In this document: positions 58,592-64,000 of the stretch, piece by piece
Layout: each line of letters starts with the position of its first letter
Numbering within the stretch: position 1 is the first letter of the stretch
Assembly: GCA_038230035.1 (NCBI GenBank)
Contig: JBBRNX010000002.1
Location: 1 to 64,000 of the forward strand
Length of the DNA: 64,000 bases
From: Gaiella sp038230035
GTDB taxonomy: Bacteria > Actinomycetota > Thermoleophilia > Gaiellales > Gaiellaceae
Reading direction: 5' to 3'
The notes under the pieces: model-generated
What the model was told of the DNA's origin: nothing
The model's database searches: none
The model's input: only the letters and a program-made list of their open reading frames with translations
Made by a program: the position numbers and the translations under genes

Positions 58592-59748
58592 CTTGCGGCG
58601 AGCAGTCGCTCGACCTCGTCGAGGATCTCCGCCGCGATCGCCGCCTTGGACGCCTTCGGCACGAGTCGTTCCCCCGTCCTCGAGATGAGGACGACCTCGT
58701 TGTCGTCACTGTCGAAGCCGATGTCGCTGCGACTCACGTCGTTGTAGACGACCAGGTCGACATTCTTGTCGGCGAGCATGCTCCGCTTCCGCTCGAGGCC
58801 CGACTCACCCTCCTCCGCGCCGAACGCGACGAGGATCTGCCCGTTCGATCTCGAGTCGCCGAGCGCACGTGCGATGTCGTTCGTCGGCTCGAGCGCGACG
58901 GACCAGGTTTCGTCCGACTTCGGTCGCTTGCCGCTGCTCCCGCCTGCTGATCGGTAGTCCGCGACCGCCGCAGCCATGAGGACGACGTCGGCGTCACGGC
59001 GCGCCAACGCCTCACGCTCGAGATCGGCTGCGGTCGGCGTCTGGACGATCTCGACCCCCGGTGGCACAGACACGCTGAGGTAAGCCGCGAGGAGCGTGAC
59101 GTCAGCGCCTCGTCGCTGTGCTTCTGCGGCAAGCGCGACGCCCATCTTTCCCGACGAGCGGTTGCCGACGAAACGCACGGAGTCGAGGGGTTCGCGCGTG
59201 CCGCCGGCGGTCACGAGGACCCGGCGTCGGGCAAGAGTGCCGGCGGGTGCGGCGAGCAACTCCTCGATCCTGGAGGCGATTGCCTCCGGCTCGGCCATCC
59301 TGCCGACGCCGACCTCCCCTTCGGCCAGCTCGCCCTCTCCCGGGCCGACGACCTCGACACCGCGCGAGCGCACGAGTGCCAGGTTCGCGACCGTCGCCGG
59401 GTGCTCCCACATGCGCGTGTTCATCGCAGGCGCGACGAGGAACGGACCGCGATGCGCGAGCGCCGCCTCCGTGAGGACGTTGTCGGCCAGGCCGTGCGCA
59501 AGCTTGGCGAGTGTGTTCGCCGTCAGCGGCGCGATCACAAGCAGGTCGGCCCGCTCGAGATGGGGGTACGGGTTGTCGCTCTCGCCCTTGTGCGCGAGAG
59601 CGGAAAAGGTCTCCGCGGTGACGAAGCGTTCAGCGCCTGGGGTCGTGATCGGTAGGACGTCGTGCCCTGCCAGCACCAGCAGGCGCGTCAACTCGCAGGC
59701 TTTGTAGGCAGCGATGCCGCCCGTGATGCCGTGAAGGATGCGGGCCAT
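58588..59748 (-). CDS. coaBC: Bifunctional phosphopantothenoylcysteine decarboxylase/phosphopantothenate-cysteine ligase
   Basis: It carries out two steps of coenzyme A synthesis. The N-terminal flavin-dependent CoaC domain starts ILHGITGGIAAYKACEL and has APAMNTRMWEHPAT with the active-site His. The C-terminal CoaB domain has VTAGGTREPLDSVRFVGNRS and VAFGAEEGE. ATG 59748 (386 residues) begins the conserved sequence; the upstream extension to 59778 is not needed and lies in a hairpin. It follows rpoZ, as in many actinobacteria. Confidence 0.95.
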   Translation of the reverse strand: MARILHGITGGIAAYKACELTRLLVLAGHDVLPITTPGAERFVTAETFSALAHKGESDNPYPHLERADLLVIAPLTANTLAKLAHGLADNVLTEAALAHRGPFLVAPAMNTRMWEHPATVANLALVRSRGVEVVGPGEGELAEGEVGVGRMAEPEAIASRIEELLAAPAGTLARRRVLVTAGGTREPLDSVRFVGNRSSGKMGVALAAEAQRRGADVTLLAAYLSVSVPPGVEIVQTPTAADLEREALARRDADVVLMAAAVADYRSAGGSSGKRPKSDETWSVALEPTNDIARALGDSRSNGQILVAFGAEEGESGLERKRSMLADKNVDLVVYNDVSRSDIGFDSDDNEVVLISRTGERLVPKASKAAIAAEILDEVERLLAAR

Positions 59749-59755
59749 GAACAAA

Positions 59756-59778
59756 GTGTGCCCATTTACAGGGCACAC
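59756..59778 (-). terminator. Hairpin between rpoZ and coaBC
   Basis: GTGTGCCC (59756-59763) and GGGCACAC (59771-59778) form a perfect 8-bp stem with a 7-nt loop. On the minus strand it is followed by TTTGTTC and then, within 8 bases, the coaBC ATG. It could be a partial terminator or could restrict ribosome access to coaBC. Confidence 0.5.
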
Positions 59779-59802
59779 GGTAAATCTCGGTGAGTCGCGG
59801 GC

Positions 59803-60039
59803 CTACCGGTTCGTGTAGGCGTACTTGATCTTGCCCTTGGCGACTTCCTCCATCGCCATGGTCAAGTAGTTCTTCGAGCGCGACTCGATGAGCGGCGGCG
59901 GAGCGTCCTCGAAACCCATTCCCTCACCGAGCTGGTGGTGGTAGCTGTTGATCTGCCGCGCGCGCTTGGCGGCGACGATCACGAGGGAGTAACGGGAATC
60001 GACGTGCTCCAGCAGTTGATCTATGCGGGGATCGATCAT
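59803..60039 (-). CDS. rpoZ: RNA polymerase omega subunit
   Basis: This 78-residue omega subunit chaperones beta-prime assembly. The signature SRYSLVIVAAKRARQINSYH is followed by PLIESRSKNYLTMAMEEVA, both typical. It lies between gmk and coaBC, the standard order gmk-rpoZ-coaBC. Confidence 0.95.
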   Translation of the reverse strand: MIDPRIDQLLEHVDSRYSLVIVAAKRARQINSYHHQLGEGMGFEDAPPPLIESRSKNYLTMAMEEVAKGKIKYAYTNR

Positions 60040-60066
60040 GAGTCCGGCATGGTACCTGCAGCGGCA

Positions 60067-60645
60067 CTATGCCGGTTCACGGGCCAGGCTCAACTCGGTC
60101 TCGACGATCGCCGCAAGCACTGCGCCTGCACGTCCCACGTCGTCATTGCAGACCATGTAGCGGAACCGATGCGCCTGCTCCAGCTGCCACCGTGCGAGCT
60201 CGATCCGCTGACCGATCTCCCCGGTCGACTCGGTGGCACGCTCCCGGAGGCGCCGCTCGAGCTCCGCGACATCGGCGCTGATGAAGATCGTGACGCTGCC
60301 CGGTACCTGTTCCTGCACGGTGAGCGCTCCCTCCAGCTCCAGCTCGAGCACGCAGACGCGACCGTCGTCCGCGATGCGATCGATCTCCGACGCGAGTGTC
60401 CCGTACCGCTTTCCCGAGACGTACGGCACGTACTCGAGGAAGCCGCCGATCTCGATGCGCCGATCGAACTCGGCATCGTCGAGGAACCAGTACTCGCGAC
60501 CGTCCTCCTCCCCGGGCCGCTTAGGGCGCGTCGTTGCGGAGACGGCGACCTCGAGCACCGGCAACTGGGCGACCAGCGCTCGGATCAGCGTCCCTTTACC
60601 GGCGCCCGACGGGCCGGTGATGACGAGGACCGGACGTCTCGTCAA
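60067..60645 (-). CDS. gmk: Guanylate kinase
   Basis: It phosphorylates GMP to GDP. P-loop GPSGAGKGTLIRAL, SATTRPKRPGEEDGREYWF (GMP binding), ILELELEGAL-type helix and lid residues RLRERATEST are visible. TTG 60645 is chosen (192 residues); it lies 10 bp after the mihF stop, while the ATG 60708 reading would overlap mihF by 53 bases. No strong ribosome site is visible, so coupling to mihF is likely. Confidence 0.93.
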   Translation of the reverse strand: MTRRPVLVITGPSGAGKGTLIRALVAQLPVLEVAVSATTRPKRPGEEDGREYWFLDDAEFDRRIEIGGFLEYVPYVSGKRYGTLASEIDRIADDGRVCVLELELEGALTVQEQVPGSVTIFISADVAELERRLRERATESTGEIGQRIELARWQLEQAHRFRYMVCNDDVGRAGAVLAAIVETELSLAREPA

Positions 60646-60655
60646 ACGGGGGGCT

Positions 60656-60985
60656 CTAGCGGTTGAACAGCGAGACGAGCTCGGCGCGCTGACGCTCGGA
60701 AAGCCCACCCACTGTCTTCGACTGGCTGATCCGGCAGCTGTTCAGCAGGCGTGCAGCTTTGACGCGGCCGAGCTTCGGGACGGCCATGAGCATGTCGAAG
60801 ACCTTCGCCGTCGAGACGTACTCCGGCGGGTCCAGCAAGATGGACTCGATCTGAGCCTGTCCATCTTTCAGGTCCTTCTTCAGCTGCGCACGCCTGACCC
60901 GAATGTCGTTCGCCCGGGCTAGTGCTTCCATCCTTTGATCGAGAGATCGGAGGGGCGCCTGGACGTGCGTCTTGGTTGTGACCAT
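60656..60985 (-). CDS. mihF: Integration host factor, actinobacterial type (MihF)
   Basis: The 109-residue nucleoid protein is unrelated in sequence to enterobacterial IHF. It has the basic helix RVRRAQLKKDLKDGQ and the helix-two-turn-helix core LLDPPEYVSTAKVFDMLMAV then PKLGRVKAARLLNSCRIS. It bends and binds DNA. Its place between pyr genes and gmk is a hallmark of actinobacterial genomes and supports the taxonomic assignment. Confidence 0.95.
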   Translation of the reverse strand: MVTTKTHVQAPLRSLDQRMEALARANDIRVRRAQLKKDLKDGQAQIESILLDPPEYVSTAKVFDMLMAVPKLGRVKAARLLNSCRISQSKTVGGLSERQRAELVSLFNR

Positions 60986-61027
60986 GGGCGGTCGAGTCTA
61001 ACAAGCCTCAGCACGCGGTCAAGCGGT

Positions 61028-61897
61028 TCAAAACTGCTGCAATTCCGCTGTTTTTCTCGCGACACCTCGCGCGTCCCCCGGTTGAGGGAAGCCGCGACGG
61101 CCGGCCTCGGCCTCCAGCTCGGCACGAATCCGGGCCGGCGCGGCGGGGTCGGTGAACAGCACGGTGCCAAGTGCGACAACACTCGCACCAGCGGCGACGA
61201 GCTCCAGACCATCGAGGCCCGTCTGTACACCACCTAGTCCCACAATCGGCACGTCGACTGCATTCGCACACGCGAAGACGCATGCGAGCGCGACCGGCTT
61301 CAGCGCCGGTCCCGAGTAGCCGCCGACCGTCCGCGCCAGCTTTGGCCGGAGCGTCTGCGGATCGAGAGCCAGACCGCGGATGGTGTTGACGAGCGTCAGT
61401 CCGTCCGCTCCGGCTGCGACAACCGCGCGCGCGGCATCGGCAATGTTCGAGCTCGCGGGCGAGAGTTTCGCGTACAGCGGCTTTGCCGTCGCCGCACGCG
61501 CGGCAGCCACCAGCTCGGCCGAAGTTTCGGGCGCCTCGTCGACGTTCGGGCACGAGAGATTCAGCTCGATCGTGCCGACGACATCCTGGTTGTCGAGACG
61601 GCCGCAGACCTCCGAGAAGTCGTCGGCCGAAAACCCTCCGACGGAGACCCAGAGCGGGACGCCGAGGGCGGCGAGCTGCGGCAGCGCGTTGTCGACGAAC
61701 CTGTCGATGCCCGGCCCTTGCAGGCCGATCGAGTTGAGCATGCCGTGCTCCGTCTCGGCGATTCGCGCTCGCGGGTTGCCTTCACGCTGGAGCGGTGTGA
61801 TCGTCTTGGTGACGAACGCGTCGAGCTGCTGCGCGACCTCCGGTGAGGCGAGCGCGTCGAGACAGCCGGAACCGTTGAGGAGAGGGACGCTCGTCAT
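61028..61897 (-). CDS. pyrD: Dihydroorotate dehydrogenase, catalytic subunit (class 1B type)
   Basis: It oxidises dihydroorotate to orotate with FMN. The protein has LLNGSGCLDAL, NSIGLQGPG, IELNLSCPNVDEAPE with the catalytic Cys, YAKLSP, LVNTIRGLALD and the FMN phosphate loop GLGGVQTGLDGLEL. ATG 61897 overlaps the pyrK stop (ATGA) and gives 289 residues. With pyrK it forms the NAD-linked heterotetramer. Confidence 0.93.
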   Translation of the reverse strand: MTSVPLLNGSGCLDALASPEVAQQLDAFVTKTITPLQREGNPRARIAETEHGMLNSIGLQGPGIDRFVDNALPQLAALGVPLWVSVGGFSADDFSEVCGRLDNQDVVGTIELNLSCPNVDEAPETSAELVAAARAATAKPLYAKLSPASSNIADAARAVVAAGADGLTLVNTIRGLALDPQTLRPKLARTVGGYSGPALKPVALACVFACANAVDVPIVGLGGVQTGLDGLELVAAGASVVALGTVLFTDPAAPARIRAELEAEAGRRGFPQPGDARGVARKTAELQQF

Positions 61898-62568
61898 GCG
61901 GCGCGAAGGACAGGGCCTTCGATGCAGAGTCGCTCGAGGTGGCCGTCGTTCTCGACGACGCAGCCGTAGCAGGCGCCGTAGCCGCACGCCATCGGGGCTT
62001 CCCACGCGAGCTGTGCCGATGGAAAGAGGACGCGAAGCGCCTCGAGCATCGGCTCCGGCCCGCAGGCGAGGACGTCGCCAGGGTCATCCGGCAAAGCCGC
62101 CGTCACGTAGGTGGGCTCGATCACAACCTCGGCGTTCGGCACGAGTGCCGCAGCCTCGGCATGGTGTGCGGTGCGGAAGCCGAGAATCGCCGGTGGCTCG
62201 CCGAGCGCCGCCGAGAGATACGGGAGCGGCGCGATGCCGATCCCTCCACCGACGAGGAGAGGCCGCTCGACACCGAGATCGAAGCCGTTACCGAGCGGGC
62301 CCAAGATGTGAAGCAGATCGCCGGAGGCGAGGGCGCAGAGAGCGCGCGTTCCCGGACCGATCGGGTCGATGAGGAAGGCCAGCTCGCCGGCCGGCGCGAG
62401 GCAGAGCGACATCGGCCGCGGCAGCACCCGGCCCGGAGCCTCGCACATGAAGAACTGTCCGGGGACACCTGGGTCGATCTCGCCGCGAGCGACCCGCAGA
62501 AGCGTGTACGGCCCGATCTGCTCGGTGCCGGCGACGGCGACGAGCTCGCGTCGGAGCACAGGGTTCAT
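61894..62568 (-). CDS. pyrK: Dihydroorotate dehydrogenase electron-transfer subunit PyrK
   Basis: This FAD- and [2Fe-2S]-containing subunit passes electrons from PyrD to NAD+. It has the FAD motif RVLPRPMSL, the nucleotide loop LLVGGGIGIAPL, and the cluster-binding C-terminus MACGYGACYGCV with a later Cys in RLCIEGP. ATG 62568 (224 residues) starts 2 bp after the carB stop; a TTG at 62574 would overlap it. Confidence 0.93.
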   Translation of the reverse strand: MNPVLRRELVAVAGTEQIGPYTLLRVARGEIDPGVPGQFFMCEAPGRVLPRPMSLCLAPAGELAFLIDPIGPGTRALCALASGDLLHILGPLGNGFDLGVERPLLVGGGIGIAPLPYLSAALGEPPAILGFRTAHHAEAAALVPNAEVVIEPTYVTAALPDDPGDVLACGPEPMLEALRVLFPSAQLAWEAPMACGYGACYGCVVENDGHLERLCIEGPVLRAA

Positions 62569-62570
62569 CG

Positions 62571-64000
62571 TCAAGCTCCGACGCCGATGCGCTCCTGGAG
62601 CGACAGTGCGGTCTCAGCGCGTGCGTTTGCGATGGCGTGCACGGCGGCGGCGGCTCCTGCAATCGTCGTCACACAGGGAACGCGCGCTGCGATTGCCGCC
62701 TCGCGAATACGGTAGCCGTCCGCTCGAGCACCGGATCCCTGCGGCGTATTGACGATCAGATCGCAGCGTCCCTCCTGAACGAGATCGACGACGGTCTGCT
62801 CGTCGTCGGACGCGTCGGCGACCTTCGCCACCTCCTCCACGGCAAGGCCGGCGGCGCGCAGGACGCGGGCCGTGCCGACCGTCGCGACAAGCGTGAAGCC
62901 GAGCCCTGCAAGCGCCGCTGCGACAGGCGCGACCGACGCCTTGTCCGAATCGCGCACCGAGAGGAAGACTGTCCCCGAGGTTGGCAGTGGTCGACCGGCG
63001 GCTCGCTCCGCCTTGGCGAAGGCGGTCGGCAGATCGGCGGCGCTTGCCATCACCTCACCGGTGGAGCGCATCTCAGGGCCGAGCACGGGATCCGATCCTG
63101 GGAAGCGCGCGAACGGCAGCACCGCCGCTTTGACGCTGACTTCTGTCGGGCGCGGCGGCTCCAGCCCGAGGTCACGCAGCTTCTCCCCTGCCGCCAGCCG
63201 ACAGGCTGCTTCGACGAGGTTGATACCGGTGGCCTTGCTTGCGAAGGGAACCGTGCGGGACGCGCGCGGGTTGGCCTCTAGGACGTAGACCGTGGAGTCG
63301 GCGACGGCAAGCTGGATGTTGAGGAGACCGACGACGCCGAGTGCGGGGCCGAGCCGTCGCACGACGTGCTCCACCTCGAGCGCGTTCGCCAGCGTGAGCG
63401 ACTGCGCGGGCAGCACGCAGGCAGAGTCGCCGGAATGGACGCCCGCCTCCTCGACGTGCTGCATGACTGCGCCGATGAAGACCTCTTCACCGTCGCACAA
63501 CGCGTCGACGTCGATCTCGATCGCGTTCTCGATGAAGCGGTCGACGAGAACAGGACCGGAAACCGCGGCCATCCCTTCCTCGAGCCCGTCGTCGTCGTAA
63601 CAGACCCGCATCGCGCGGCCCCCCAACACGTACGAGGGCCGCACCAGAACCGGGTAGCCGATCTCGTCCACCGCCGCCCGCGCTTGCTCCAGCCCGTCGA
63701 CCGTCGCCCACGGCGGGCAGCGGACGCCCAGCTCGCTTGCGAGCGCGCCGAAGCGTTCACGATCCTCGGCAAGGTCGATGGCGGCGTGCGGCGTACCCAT
63801 GATCTTGTAGCCGGCGCCTTCGATCCACTTCGCCAGCCGCAGCGGCGTCTGACCGCCGAACTGGGTCACGACACCCACCGGCTGCTCACGATCAAGGATG
63901 GCGAGCACCTCCTCGGGCGACAGCGGCTCGAAGTAGAGCCGGTCCGAGGTGTCGTAGTCGGTCGAGACCGTCTCGGGATTGCAGTTGACCATCACGGCTT
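62571..64000 (-). CDS. carB: Carbamoyl-phosphate synthase large subunit, C-terminal part (runs off the right edge)
   Basis: CarB makes carbamoyl phosphate for pyrimidines and arginine. The visible 475 or so residues start at VNCNPETVSTDYDTSDRLYF in the second synthetase half, include TQFGGQTPLRLA, RPSYVLGGRAMR, a Glu-His metal region and ANPRASRTVPFASK, and end with the methylglyoxal-synthase-like regulatory domain (GTVFLSVRDSDK; VNTPQGSGARADGYRIR). The N-terminal half is outside the window. carB-pyrK-pyrD form one unit. Confidence 0.97.
   Translation of the reverse strand, partial: AVMVNCNPETVSTDYDTSDRLYFEPLSPEEVLAILDREQPVGVVTQFGGQTPLRLAKWIEGAGYKIMGTPHAAIDLAEDRERFGALASELGVRCPPWATVDGLEQARAAVDEIGYPVLVRPSYVLGGRAMRVCYDDDGLEEGMAAVSGPVLVDRFIENAIEIDVDALCDGEEVFIGAVMQHVEEAGVHSGDSACVLPAQSLTLANALEVEHVVRRLGPALGVVGLLNIQLAVADSTVYVLEANPRASRTVPFASKATGINLVEAACRLAAGEKLRDLGLEPPRPTEVSVKAAVLPFARFPGSDPVLGPEMRSTGEVMASAADLPTAFAKAERAAGRPLPTSGTVFLSVRDSDKASVAPVAAALAGLGFTLVATVGTARVLRAAGLAVEEVAKVADASDDEQTVVDLVQEGRCDLIVNTPQGSGARADGYRIREAAIAARVPCVTTIAGAAAAVHAIANARAETALSLQERIGVGA

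Overview
The window is GC-rich, densely packed bacterial chromosome. Almost every gene is core metabolism or information processing, and start/stop codons often overlap (ATGA, GTGA, TAGTG, TGATG). The gene set points to an actinobacterial lineage: MihF next to gmk, rpoZ and coaBC; MurT/GatD; a short FtsK. RNase J, RNase Y and PNPase occur together, and RNase Y is missing from most classical Actinobacteria. A deep branch such as Thermoleophilia (Gaiellales/Solirubrobacterales-like) fits best. This is an inference from gene content, not from a marker phylogeny.

Layout. 1-5.2 kb: a broken alpha/beta hydrolase, a universal stress protein, an APC amino-acid permease, a sigma-70 factor, a lone class II glutamine amidotransferase and a DNA-binding-repeat protein. 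5.2-7.4 kb: murT-gatD (peptidoglycan amidation). 7.4-10.3 kb: an overlapping minus-strand series hflX-dut-nudix-tyrosine phosphatase, the last gene interrupted by an amber codon. 10.3-17.5 kb: dapE-dapC, a damaged methyltransferase island, dapD, then dapF, miaA and miaB. 17.5-23.1 kb: rny, recX-recA, cinA and a RodZ-like gene. 23.1-31 kb: a BMP-type nucleoside ABC transporter with one binding protein, one double ATPase and two tandem permease pairs. 31-37.6 kb: ftsK, a LigB-family enzyme, a decayed VapBC remnant, ppa, nucleoside hydrolase, ribokinase and an unknown gene. 37.6-46.6 kb: rnj-dapA, mscL, a stand-alone MshEN-like protein, dapB, an M16 protease, DUF1697, pnp and rpsO. 46.7-56.4 kb: HAD-ribF-truB-nrnA-rbfA-DUF503-infB-ylxR-nusA-rimP, the bacterial nusA/infB operon, preceded by a leader with an intrinsic terminator, an AdoHcy-hydrolase-like gene and dtd. 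56.5-64 kb: a pilB-type ATPase, TPR-coaBC-rpoZ-gmk-mihF and pyrD-pyrK-carB (carB runs off the right edge).

How the genes work together. Six steps of the succinylase diaminopimelate pathway (dapA, B, C, D, E, F) lie in 31 kb in several transcription units. With murT-gatD they serve peptidoglycan and lysine synthesis. The BMP transporter, nucleoside hydrolase, ribokinase and pyrophosphatase form a plausible nucleoside uptake and ribose-recovery route. RNase Y, RNase J, PNPase and NrnA cover mRNA decay down to short oligonucleotides.

The items most worth a second look are: a DapF in which both catalytic cysteines are serines; a ylxR with no usable start codon, lying exactly +1 to the nusA UGA stop; a zinc-finger-like Cys/His tail on NusA; the terminator plus five-codon ORF in front of rimP; a divergent AdoHcy-hydrolase-like protein; nested alternative hairpins at the sigma-factor start; the duplicated permease pairs; and three decayed genes (phosphatase, methyltransferase, VapBC). 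I saw no tRNA, rRNA, CRISPR array, insertion sequence or prophage.
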